Positions 33,610 through 41,715 of a stretch of 64,000 nt of DNA are shown piece after piece (position 1 is the first letter of the stretch; every line of letters begins with the position of its first letter). The notes beneath the pieces were generated by a model that was not told the origin of the DNA, ran no database searches, and was given only the letters and a program-made list of their open reading frames with translations. The stretch is from CALKJU01 sp035326425 (GTDB lineage: Bacteria; Pseudomonadota; Alphaproteobacteria; Geminicoccales; Geminicoccaceae): the NCBI GenBank assembly GCA_035326425.1, contig DAOLFG010000008.1, positions 53,917 to 117,916 on the forward strand, written 5' to 3'. A program made the position numbers and the translations under genes.

Positions 33610-34536
33610 ATGGAGGGAGGCTCGTTGCGCGGAACCCCGGACGGCGCGCGATCGGTATCGCGAAGGATCGGCTCGGCCGCGGCACCCCAGGGCCGCCCCG
33701 CCGCGAGGCATGCGGGCATGGCTTTGCGCATCCTGCCGGCCACCCTCGTGATGCCCGTGGTCCTGGCGCTCGCCGGCAGCCGCCCGATGCAGGCCCTGGC
33801 CGGCATCGCCGCCATCGCCCTGCTGGCCGGTGCCGCGGCCGTCATGCGGCGCGGGATCGAGCAGGCCGCGGTCTATGACGGCCGGATCGTCGCCCGGGCG
33901 CCGCGGCCGCTGAAGACGCTGGCCTGCCTCGGCGTCGCAGCGGCGGCGTTCGTCTTCGCGGGCTGGGGCACCGATGGCGGGCTGTTCGGGCTGGGCGGCG
34001 GGCCCGACATGCTGGAGGCCGGCCTGTTCGGCGCGCTGGGCTTCCTCGGCGCCAGGCTCGCCTACGGGCCGGACCCGCGCCGCGCCAAGGGCGTCTCGTC
34101 CGCGCTGGCGGCGCGCGCCGGCGTCAGGGCCGAGAGCATCGTCGCCGCCATCGCCGAGGCCGAGGCCAAGCTCGACGACATCGAGACCGCCGCCGACGGC
34201 CTGCAGAGCGTCGAGCTGAAGGCGCGGCTGCGCCGCATCGTCGACCAGGGCCGGCTGATCCTGCAGCAATTGCAGCGCGACCCGCGCGACCTGTCGCGTG
34301 CCAGGCGGTTCCTCGTGACCTATCTCGACGGCACGCGCGACGTCGTGCGCAAATACGCCGCTCAGCAGCGCGACGTGGCCGACACGCCCCTGGGAGAGAG
34401 CTTCCGCCGCGTGCTGACGACCATCGAGCAGGTCTTCCTCGAGCAGGAGGAGGTGCTCAAGCGCCACGAGGCGCTCGACCTCGACGTCCAGATCGAGGTG
34501 CTGGAGACCCAGCTCAAGCGCGAGGGCGTGGCCTGA
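33610..34536 (+). CDS. XpaC-like membrane protein
   Basis: A 308-residue protein with two hydrophobic regions (about residues 37-75 and 98-145) and a helical cytoplasmic C-terminus with ADGLQSVELKARLRRIVDQG and FLVTYLDGTRDVVRKYA. The C-terminal half matches the XpaC family (named for 5-bromo-4-chloroindolyl phosphate hydrolysis in Bacillus). That family is regularly found next to TelA, as it is here. Its biochemical role is not established. ATG 33610 is favoured because upstream residues in the same frame are Cys/Arg-rich and not family-like. Confidence 0.84.
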   Translation: MEGGSLRGTPDGARSVSRRIGSAAAPQGRPAARHAGMALRILPATLVMPVVLALAGSRPMQALAGIAAIALLAGAAAVMRRGIEQAAVYDGRIVARAPRPLKTLACLGVAAAAFVFAGWGTDGGLFGLGGGPDMLEAGLFGALGFLGARLAYGPDPRRAKGVSSALAARAGVRAESIVAAIAEAEAKLDDIETAADGLQSVELKARLRRIVDQGRLILQQLQRDPRDLSRARRFLVTYLDGTRDVVRKYAAQQRDVADTPLGESFRRVLTTIEQVFLEQEEVLKRHEALDLDVQIEVLETQLKREGVA

Positions 34537-34568
34537 ATGGCGTCGAGCCGGCATGCACGGGAGGAGCG

Positions 34569-35723
34569 ATGAGCGCGTCCGAAAGCCCTTCGTCGATCAC
34601 CGCCGCGGTGGCGGCCGATGATCTCGCCGTCGGACGGGACGGCCTGCACGGCGAGCTGTCGGCCGACATCGCCGCCGAGCCGCGCGGCGATGTCGCGGCG
34701 CGCGTCGCCACCGCCATGGCCGAGCTCGATCCGAGCGACAGCCAGTCGATCATCTTCTTCGGCTCGAAGGCGCAGCAGCAGCTGACCACCGTCTCGGACA
34801 GCATGCTGGAATCGGTCCGGGCCAAGGATGTCGGCCCGGCGGGTGATGCCCTGGGCCGCATGGTGCGGAAGCTGCGCGAGCTGGACTTCACCGCCATCGA
34901 TCCGACCGACAGGCCCGGCTTCCTCGGCCGGCTGTTCGGCGTCAAGTCCGAGGTGATGAAGTATCTCGACCAGTACCAGGACGTCCGCGACCAGATCGAC
35001 CACATCACAGGCGAGCTCGAGCAGCACAAGACGCGGCTGCTGACCGACATCGTCAGGCTCGACAAGCTCTACGACGCCACGCTGGGCTATTTCCGCACGC
35101 TGGAGGTCTACATCGCCGCCGGCCGCGCCAAGCTGGCCGAGCTCGACGAGACCACGATACCCGAGCTGGCAGGTCGGGCCGACCGCTCGGGCGACGTGGT
35201 CGAGGCGCAGGGCCTGCGCGACCTCAGGGGCGCCCGCGACGACCTGGAGCGCCGCGTCCACGACCTGCTGCTGACCCGGCAGGTCACCATGCAGAGCCTG
35301 CCCGGCATCCGGCTGGTGCAGGAGAACGACAAATCGCTGGTCACCAAGATCAACTCGACCATCGCCAACACCGTGCCGCTGTGGCGCCAGCAGCTGGCCC
35401 AGGCGATCACGGTGTTCCGCGCCGGCCAGGCGGCGGATTCCGTCAAGGCGGCGAGCGATCTCACCAACGACCTGCTGCGCGGCAACGCCGAGCGGCTGCA
35501 GCAGGTCAACGCCAAGGTCCGCGAGCAGGTCGAGCGCGGCGTGTTCGACCTCGACGCCGTCAGGCAAACCAACGAGCGGCTGATCGCAACGATCCAGGAT
35601 TCGCTGCGCATCGCCGACGAGGGCAAGGCCCGCCGTGCCGCCGCCGAGACGCAGCTGCTGGCGCTCGAGGACCAGCTGAAGAAGACGCTGGTGTCGGCCA
35701 GCTCCCACGCCCGCCCGGCCTGA
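34569..35723 (+). CDS. TelA/KlaA toxic-anion-resistance family protein
   Basis: A 384-residue, almost wholly helical cytoplasmic protein. Family stretches include KAQQQLTTVSDSMLESVRAK, GFLGRLFGVKSEVMKYLDQY and TRQVTMQSLPGIRLVQENDK, followed by LWRQQLAQAITVFRAGQAAD. TelA proteins were named for plasmid tellurite resistance but are widespread on chromosomes and linked to membrane or wall stress. An ACGGGAGGAGCG ribosome site precedes ATG 34569. It lies between the XpaC-like and SPFH genes with short gaps. Confidence 0.92.
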   Translation: MSASESPSSITAAVAADDLAVGRDGLHGELSADIAAEPRGDVAARVATAMAELDPSDSQSIIFFGSKAQQQLTTVSDSMLESVRAKDVGPAGDALGRMVRKLRELDFTAIDPTDRPGFLGRLFGVKSEVMKYLDQYQDVRDQIDHITGELEQHKTRLLTDIVRLDKLYDATLGYFRTLEVYIAAGRAKLAELDETTIPELAGRADRSGDVVEAQGLRDLRGARDDLERRVHDLLLTRQVTMQSLPGIRLVQENDKSLVTKINSTIANTVPLWRQQLAQAITVFRAGQAADSVKAASDLTNDLLRGNAERLQQVNAKVREQVERGVFDLDAVRQTNERLIATIQDSLRIADEGKARRAAAETQLLALEDQLKKTLVSASSHARPA

Positions 35724-35757
35724 CCGCCCGGCCCGGAACCCGTTCGAGGAGACCACC

Positions 35758-36852
35758 ATGTCGCTCTGGGACAAGCTGAGGGGCGAGTTCGTCGACGTCA
35801 TCCAGTGGCTCGACGACAGCAGCAACACGATGGTCTACCGCTTCGAGCGGTACGGCAACGAGATCAAGTACGGCGCCAAGCTCACCGTCCGCGAGGGCCA
35901 GGCGGCGGTGCTGGTCAACGAGGGCGAGGTCGCCGACGTCTTCACGCCCGGCATGTACGAGCTGCACACCGCCAATGTGCCGATCCTCTCGACGCTGCAG
36001 GCTTGGCCACACGGCTTCGAGAGCCCGTTCAAGGCCGAGGTCTATTTCTTCAGCACCCGCCGCTTCACCGATCTCAAATGGGGGACCAAGAACCCGATCA
36101 CGCTGCGCGATCCGGAGTTCGGCCCGGTCCGGCTGCGCGCCTTCGGCACCTATGTGGTGCGGATCAGGGAGCCGGTGACCTTCCTCAAGGAGATCGTCGG
36201 CACCGACGGCCAGTTCACCACCGAGGAGATCACCGACCAGATCCGCAACCAGATCGTCAGCCGCTTCGCCACCGTGCTGGCCACCTCGGGGGTGCCGGTG
36301 CTCGACCTCGCCGCCAACTACGAGAAGCTCGGCGACTTCCTGACCCAGAAGATCGGCCCCGAGCTGCAGGCCTACGGCCTCGAGCTGGTGCAGATGCTGG
36401 TCGAGAACATCTCGCTGCCGCCCGAGGTCGAGCAGGCGCTGGACCGGCGGACCTCGATGGGCATCGTCGGCGACCTCGGCCGCTACGCCCAGTTCCAGGC
36501 CGCCGAGGCGATGCGCGAGGCCGCCTCCAATCCCGGTGCCGCGGGGTCGGGCATCGGCATGATGGTGGGCATGGGCCTGGGCCAGCAGGCGGGCGGCCCC
36601 TGGGGCCGGGCGGAGCCTCCGGCCACCGGCGGTCCGCCGCCGGTCCCGCCGCAGTGGCACCTGGTCGAGGCCGGCAAGGCCACCGGGCCGTTCCCCGTCG
36701 ACGAGCTCGGCCGCCGCGTCGCCGCCGGCACGCTCACCCGCGAGGCGCTGGTGTGGAGCGAGGGCATGAGCGCCTGGGCCAAGGCCGGCGAGGTCGAGGC
36801 GCTGCGGCCGCTGTTCGCCAGCCAACCGCCGCCCGTCCCCGGCGCCGCATAG
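35758..36852 (+). CDS. SPFH-domain protein with C-terminal GYF_2 domain (YdjI-like)
   Basis: A 364-residue cytoplasmic, membrane-associating protein. The SPFH/band-7 region (about 20-235) has KLTVREGQAAVLVNEGEVAD, FTPGMYEL, AFGTYVVRI and EEITDQIRNQIVSRF. It is the virion-core/YdjI type without an N-terminal membrane helix. A Gly/Pro linker leads to a GYF_2 module (about 297-350), WHLVEAGKATGPFPVDELGR to WSEGMSAWAKAGE, expected to bind proline-rich peptides. In Bacillus subtilis YdjI works with PspA-type proteins at the membrane. That part is family knowledge. Confidence 0.88.
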   Translation: MSLWDKLRGEFVDVIQWLDDSSNTMVYRFERYGNEIKYGAKLTVREGQAAVLVNEGEVADVFTPGMYELHTANVPILSTLQAWPHGFESPFKAEVYFFSTRRFTDLKWGTKNPITLRDPEFGPVRLRAFGTYVVRIREPVTFLKEIVGTDGQFTTEEITDQIRNQIVSRFATVLATSGVPVLDLAANYEKLGDFLTQKIGPELQAYGLELVQMLVENISLPPEVEQALDRRTSMGIVGDLGRYAQFQAAEAMREAASNPGAAGSGIGMMVGMGLGQQAGGPWGRAEPPATGGPPPVPPQWHLVEAGKATGPFPVDELGRRVAAGTLTREALVWSEGMSAWAKAGEVEALRPLFASQPPPVPGAA

Positions 36853-36859
36853 GCACCGC

Positions 36860-38041
36860 ATGGGCCAGACCATGCCGCCGCCCGGCCGATCCGGCGGCGG
36901 CAGCCGGGCCTCGGCCGCCAGCCTCGCTGCGGCCGCATCCGGGGCGACGACCGGCGGCCGCTTTCCCTGCGAGCAGTGCGGCGCCGTGCTCACCTACGCG
37001 CCCGGCACCTCCGAGCTGGTCTGCGCCTATTGCGGTCACCGCAACCGCATCGTCGAGCCGACGGTCGAGATCGTCGAGAACGACCTGCGCCAGGCCCTGG
37101 AAAAGGGCCTGGCGCAGGCACCGGCCGAGGAGAGGCGCACCGTCAAGTGCGGCGCCTGTGCCGCCGAGTTCACGCTCGTCGCCGACCGGCACGCCGGGAC
37201 CTGCCCGTTCTGCGGCTCGAGCGCCGTCACCGACACCGGCGCCAGCCGCAGGATCAAGCCCGCCGCCCTGCTCCCCTTCGCGATCGGCGAGGCGGAAGCG
37301 CAGGGGCGGCTGCGCAGCTGGCTGTCCGGCCTGTGGTTCGCGCCGTCGAAGCTGAAGCACTACGCCCGCGGCTCCGGACGGCTCACCGGCATGTACCTGC
37401 CCTACTGGACCTATGACAGCCGTACGGAGACCGATTATTCCGGCCAGCGCGGCACCGTCTACCACGTGCCGGTGCAGGTCCGGGTGGTGCGCGACGGCAA
37501 GGCCTCCTACGAGACGCGCATGGTCCAGAAGGTGCGCTGGACGCCGGTGCGCGGCCATGTCAGCCGCTTCTTCGACGATGTCCTCGTGCTGGCGAGCCGC
37601 TCGCTGCCGAGCTGGATGACCGACCGGCTCGAGCCGTGGGACGTGCAGGATCTGCGCGCCTACACCGAGAGCTATCTCAGCGGCTTCCAGAGCGAGGCCT
37701 ATCAGGTGACGCTCGACGAAGGCTTCGGCACGGCACAGGCGAAGATGCGCTCGGCGCTGCAGACGGACGTCATGGCCGACATCGGCGGCGACCTGCAGCG
37801 CATCGAGCGCATGGAGGTCACGCACGAGGCGCCGACGTTCAAGCACGTCCTGCTGCCGGTGTGGCTCGCTGCCTATGCCTTCGGCGGCAGGAGCTACCGG
37901 CTCTGCATCAACGGCCGCACCGGCGAGGTCCAGGGCGAGCGGCCGTGGAGCGTCTGGAAGCTGCTGGGCCTGGCCGTGGCGATCGCCATCGCCGCCGGCC
38001 TCCTCGCCCTGGTCTACGGCAACGCCCCGCGGGGCTATTGA
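36860..38041 (+). CDS. Zinc-ribbon membrane protein (YdjG-like)
   Basis: A 393-residue protein. It carries two CxxC-CxxC zinc ribbons: CEQCG with CAYCG (about residues 35-60) and CGAC with CPFCG (about 96-118). A middle domain includes YLPYWTYDSRTETDYSGQRG and LPVWLAAYAFGGRSYRLCIN. One membrane helix lies near the C-terminus (LLGLAVAIAIAAGLLALVYG). The fold order recalls TFIIB-type zinc-ribbon proteins such as B. subtilis YdjG, whose gene is beside the SPFH gene ydjI. It starts 7 bases after the SPFH stop and so belongs to that operon. Confidence 0.85.
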   Translation: MGQTMPPPGRSGGGSRASAASLAAAASGATTGGRFPCEQCGAVLTYAPGTSELVCAYCGHRNRIVEPTVEIVENDLRQALEKGLAQAPAEERRTVKCGACAAEFTLVADRHAGTCPFCGSSAVTDTGASRRIKPAALLPFAIGEAEAQGRLRSWLSGLWFAPSKLKHYARGSGRLTGMYLPYWTYDSRTETDYSGQRGTVYHVPVQVRVVRDGKASYETRMVQKVRWTPVRGHVSRFFDDVLVLASRSLPSWMTDRLEPWDVQDLRAYTESYLSGFQSEAYQVTLDEGFGTAQAKMRSALQTDVMADIGGDLQRIERMEVTHEAPTFKHVLLPVWLAAYAFGGRSYRLCINGRTGEVQGERPWSVWKLLGLAVAIAIAAGLLALVYGNAPRGY

Positions 38042-38162
38042 GCATCGCCAACGGATTGCCGGCAGCCGTGGCTGCCACGGCTGCCAAAATTCTTGCATCG
38101 CGCGTCCGCCGCACCTATATGCCGCCTCCGCTCGGCAGACATGGCTGCCCCGGCAGCCAGGC

Positions 38163-38498
38163 ATGGAACGAACGATGGCGCGTAAGCCGATCAAGAGCCC
38201 CAAGCCCACCAAGGCGGCACGTACCGTCAAGGCGGCCAAGGCCAAGGCGGCGCGGAGCGAGCGGTGGACGGTGCGGGGTGTGTCCGGCCGGCTGCAGCGG
38301 GCGGCGGCCGAGGCGGCCCGGGAGGACGGGCTGACGCTCGGCGCCTGGGTCAGCGGCCTGATCGAGCAGGCCGTCGCAGGGCGCGATCCGTCGCCCTCGG
38401 CCATGGCCGCGGAATGGCGGGCAGGGCTGGAGGCGCGGATCGCCAGGCTGGAGGCGGCGGCGGGGCTGGCGGAACCAGGCCCGCCAGCCGAGAGCTGA
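38163..38498 (+). CDS. Small basic protein: Lys/Ala/Pro-rich tail plus ribbon-helix-helix-like segment
   Basis: A 111-residue protein, or 107 if ATG 38175 is used. Residues 1-30 are made almost only of Lys, Ala, Pro, Thr and Arg and resemble histone-H1-like or AlgR3-type DNA-binding tails. Then RWTVRGVSGRLQRAAAEAAR and DGLTLGAWVSGLIEQAV resemble an Arc/MobC-type ribbon-helix-helix. A short coiled coil ends the protein. DNA binding is a good guess; the target is unknown. It follows the zinc-ribbon gene by 120 bases and may be transcribed independently. Confidence 0.65.
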   Translation: MERTMARKPIKSPKPTKAARTVKAAKAKAARSERWTVRGVSGRLQRAAAEAAREDGLTLGAWVSGLIEQAVAGRDPSPSAMAAEWRAGLEARIARLEAAAGLAEPGPPAES

Positions 38499-38582
38499 GG
38501 GGCGGCGGACCCGGTCGGGACCGCCGCCGGAGGGTTCGGGGTTGTCGCATCGCGGCAGGACGCCGCAAGGAGTGACGTCTGA

Positions 38583-40001
38583 ATGAGCCAGTTCGTTCGC
38601 CATGCCGGCCTCGGCGGCCGCCTCGTGATGATCGGTTGCGGCAGCATCGGGCAGGCCATCCTGCCGTTGCTGCACCGGCACATCGACGTCGCCGCCGAGC
38701 GGATGACGATCGTGACCGCCGACGGCCGTGGCCGCGAGGCCGCCCGGGCCTTCGGCGTGGCGTTCCACGAGACCGCGATCACGCGCGACAACATGCGGGA
38801 GCTGCTGGAGCCGCTGGTGGGCGCCGGCGACTTCGTGCTGAACCTGTCGGTCGATGTCTCGAGCATGGCCATCGTCGAGTTCTGCCGCGAGCGCGGTGCC
38901 CTCTATCTCGACACCTGCATCGAGCCCTGGGCGGGTGCCTATTTCGACGCCGGCCTGTCGCCGTCGCAGCGCTCGAACTACGCCTTGCGCGAGGGCATGC
39001 TGAAGCTGCGCGCGGCCCGGCCCGGCGGGCCCACCGCCGTCATCGCCCAGGGCGCCAATCCCGGCCTGGTGTCGCAGCTCGTCAAGCAGGCGGCCCTGGT
39101 CGTCGCCGCCGACACCGGCCTCGACGCCGCCGTCCCGCGGGGACGGGGCGACTGGGGCCGGCTGTTCCAGCGCCTGGGCGTGCGGGCCATCCACGTCGCC
39201 GAGCGCGACACCCAGGTCGGCTCGGAGCCGAAGCGTCCGGGCGAGTTCGTCAACACCTGGTCGATCGACGGCTTCCTCAGCGAGGGCTGCCAGCCGGCCG
39301 AGCTGGGCTGGGGCACGCACGAGCGCGGCCTGCCGGCGCAGGGCCGCCGGCACGCCAATGGCTGCGGTGCCGCGATCTACCTGAACCGGCCGGGTGCGGG
39401 CACGCGCGTGCGCACCTGGACGCCGCTCGCCGGCGCGTTCCAGGGCTTCCTGATCACCCACAACGAGGCCATCTCGATCGCCGACCACCTGACCGTCCGC
39501 GACGGCGGCGAGGTCGTCTACCGGCCGACCGTCCACTACGCCTACCATCCCTGCGACGCCGCCGTGCTGTCGGTCCACGAGCTGGCCGGTCGCAACTGGC
39601 TGCCGCAGGACGACAAGCGCCTCTTGATGGACGAGATCACCACTGGCGTCGACGAGCTGGGCGTGCTGCTGATGGGCCACGCCAAGGGTGCCTTCTGGTA
39701 TGGCTCCCAGCTGTCGATCGAGGAGGCGCGGCGGCTGGCGCCCTACAACAGCGCCACCTCGCTGCAGGTGGTGGCCGGGGTGCTCGGCGGCATGGTCTGG
39801 GCCATCGAGAACCCGGACGCCGGGATCGTCGAGGCCGACGATCTCGACCATGCGCGCGTGCTCGAGGTGGCGACACCCTATCTCGGCCCGGTGGTCGGTC
39901 GCTACAGCGACTGGACGCCGCTCGAGGGGCGGGGCCGGCTGTTCGAGGAGGACCTCGACCGCAGCGACCCCTGGCAGTTCAGGAACGTCCTGGTCGCCTA
40001 G
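38583..40001 (+). CDS. hss: Homospermidine synthase
   Basis: A 472-residue NAD-dependent enzyme that joins two putrescines, or putrescine and spermidine, into homospermidine. The Rossmann start RLVMIGCGSIGQAILPLLHR is clear. Diagnostic regions include DTCIEPWAG, AQGANPGLVSQLVKQA, VNTWSIDGFLSEGCQPAELG and the WGTHE segment. Length suits bacterial Hss. It is followed 52 bases later by ornithine decarboxylase, which supplies putrescine, so the two form a polyamine operon typical of alphaproteobacteria. Confidence 0.94.
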   Translation: MSQFVRHAGLGGRLVMIGCGSIGQAILPLLHRHIDVAAERMTIVTADGRGREAARAFGVAFHETAITRDNMRELLEPLVGAGDFVLNLSVDVSSMAIVEFCRERGALYLDTCIEPWAGAYFDAGLSPSQRSNYALREGMLKLRAARPGGPTAVIAQGANPGLVSQLVKQAALVVAADTGLDAAVPRGRGDWGRLFQRLGVRAIHVAERDTQVGSEPKRPGEFVNTWSIDGFLSEGCQPAELGWGTHERGLPAQGRRHANGCGAAIYLNRPGAGTRVRTWTPLAGAFQGFLITHNEAISIADHLTVRDGGEVVYRPTVHYAYHPCDAAVLSVHELAGRNWLPQDDKRLLMDEITTGVDELGVLLMGHAKGAFWYGSQLSIEEARRLAPYNSATSLQVVAGVLGGMVWAIENPDAGIVEADDLDHARVLEVATPYLGPVVGRYSDWTPLEGRGRLFEEDLDRSDPWQFRNVLVA

Positions 40002-40053
40002 GCGCCCCTACCACCCGATCCCTTCCGCAACTCACCCTCGTGGAGGCTCTGGC

Positions 40054-41181
40054 ATGACCCAGAAGCTGGACCGCTTCCTCGACCGGGCTCGCCCGGCGAC
40101 CCCCTGCCTCGTCGTCGACCTCGACCGGGTCGAGGACAACTATCTGGCCCTGGAGTCGGCGCTGCCGGAGGCGCAGATCTACTATGCCGTCAAGGCCAAT
40201 CCGGCGCCGGAGATTCTGAAGCGGCTGGTGGCGCTGGGCGCCTGCTTCGACGTCGCCAGCGTGGCGGAGATCGAGGCGGTGCTGGCGGTGGGTGCCGATC
40301 CGGCCGGCATCTCCTACGGCAACACCATCAAGAAGGAGCGCGACATCGCCCGCGCCGCCGAGCTCGGCGTGCGGCTGTTCGCCTTCGACGCCGAGGGCGA
40401 GCTGGAGAAGATCGCGCGGGCCGCCCCCGGTGCCCGGGTGTTCTGCCGCATCCTGACCTCCGGGGAGGGAGCCGAATGGCCGCTGTCGCGCAAGTTCGGC
40501 TGCGCGCCGGCCCAGGCCGTCGAGCTGCTGCGCCGGGCCGCCGGGCTGCCGGTGGTGCCGTGGGGCGTGTCGTTCCATGTCGGCTCGCAGCAGCGCGATC
40601 CGGGCCAGTGGGACGCCGCCATCGAGACGGTGGCCGACATCTTCCGCCGGCTCGACCAGGACGGCATCGAGCTCGGCATGGTCAATCTCGGCGGTGGCTT
40701 TCCCACCGAGTACCGGCAGGGCGTGCCGACGCCGGAGGCCTATGGCCTGGCGATCCGCGGCTCGGTGCATCACCACTTCGGCAACCGCCTGCCGCATCTG
40801 ATCATGGAGCCGGGCCGCGGCCTCGTCGGCGATGCCGGGGTCATCGAGACCGAGGTGGTGCTGATCGCCCGCAAGGGTGTCGAGGACTCCCGACGATGGG
40901 TCTATCTCGACGTCGGCAAGTTCGGCGGGCTGGCCGAGACCATGGACGAGGCCATCCAGTATCCGGTCGAGAGCCATCGCGACGGCGACAGCGAGGCCGT
41001 CATCCTGGCCGGCCCGACCTGCGACAGCGCCGACGTGCTCTACGAGCGTGCCGACTACCGCCTGCCGCTGTCGCTGGAGATCGGCGACCGGCTGCGCATC
41101 CGGGCCACCGGCGCCTACACCAGCACCTACTCGTCCGTGGGCTTCAACGGCTTCGCGCCGTTGCCGTCCTACTACGTGTGA
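40054..41181 (+). CDS. Ornithine (or lysine/ornithine) decarboxylase, alanine-racemase fold
   Basis: A 375-residue PLP enzyme of the eukaryotic-ODC type that makes putrescine. The PLP lysine is K47 in YYAVKANPAPE. Other marks are FDVASVAEIE, SYGNTIKKERDI, SFHVGSQ, NLGGGFPTEY, MEPGRGLVGDAG, the catalytic-Cys region GPTCDSADVLYE and the late GAYTSTYSSVGFNG. A GTGGAGG ribosome site precedes ATG 40054. Some close relatives also decarboxylate lysine, so substrate range is open. Confidence 0.92.
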   Translation: MTQKLDRFLDRARPATPCLVVDLDRVEDNYLALESALPEAQIYYAVKANPAPEILKRLVALGACFDVASVAEIEAVLAVGADPAGISYGNTIKKERDIARAAELGVRLFAFDAEGELEKIARAAPGARVFCRILTSGEGAEWPLSRKFGCAPAQAVELLRRAAGLPVVPWGVSFHVGSQQRDPGQWDAAIETVADIFRRLDQDGIELGMVNLGGGFPTEYRQGVPTPEAYGLAIRGSVHHHFGNRLPHLIMEPGRGLVGDAGVIETEVVLIARKGVEDSRRWVYLDVGKFGGLAETMDEAIQYPVESHRDGDSEAVILAGPTCDSADVLYERADYRLPLSLEIGDRLRIRATGAYTSTYSSVGFNGFAPLPSYYV

Positions 41182-41191
41182 GAACGCCTGC

Positions 41192-41617
41192 TCAGGAGGG
41201 GCGGATCACGCCCTTCTTGAGCAGCACGCAGCCATAGAGGCGGGCCTCGCCGCTGGCGACCACGGCGAAGGCCTGCTTCGCCCGGTCGTAGAAGGCGAAG
41301 CGGTCGATCCTGCCGAGCGTCACGCCGTGATGCTGCAGGATCGCGGCATATTCGGCGCAGACCGGCGGCACCTCGTCGGGGGCACCCACGACCTCGATCC
41401 GCAACGCCGGATCCGGCACGAAGTCGTCGATCGGCAGCACCGACAGGATCGCCTGCAGCAGGCGCGGCCCCGGCACGCCGTCCATCCGGATCAGCCTTCT
41501 CGCCATCGTCGTCGCCGGGAAGTTGGCGTCCGCCAGCACGAGGTCGTCGCCGTGCCCCATCGCGCGCAGCGCGTGCAGCAGGTCGGCATTGAGGATCGGG
41601 TCGATTCCCTTGAGCAT
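41192..41617 (-). CDS. RbsD/FucU-family sugar mutarotase
   Basis: A 141-residue cytoplasmic protein that would interconvert anomers of fucose, ribose or a similar sugar. The opening MLKGIDPILNADLLHALRAM followed by GHGDDLVLADANFP is the family signature with its conserved His. Further on are IEVVGAPDEVPPV and RIDRFAFYDRAKQAFAVVAS. GGAGG precedes ATG 41617. It is divergent from an FGGY sugar kinase, with ~100 bases between starts, so the two probably serve one sugar pathway. Confidence 0.88.
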   Translation of the reverse strand: MLKGIDPILNADLLHALRAMGHGDDLVLADANFPATTMARRLIRMDGVPGPRLLQAILSVLPIDDFVPDPALRIEVVGAPDEVPPVCAEYAAILQHHGVTLGRIDRFAFYDRAKQAFAVVASGEARLYGCVLLKKGVIRPS

Positions 41618-41715
41618 GCTGGCCTCCGCGGGCAATGTCCGGCTGCCCGTTGCGGCGGTTAAGACACGCGCACCCTCGCCTTGTCGAGACGGTGCCGACG
41701 ACGAGGGAGGAGCCG

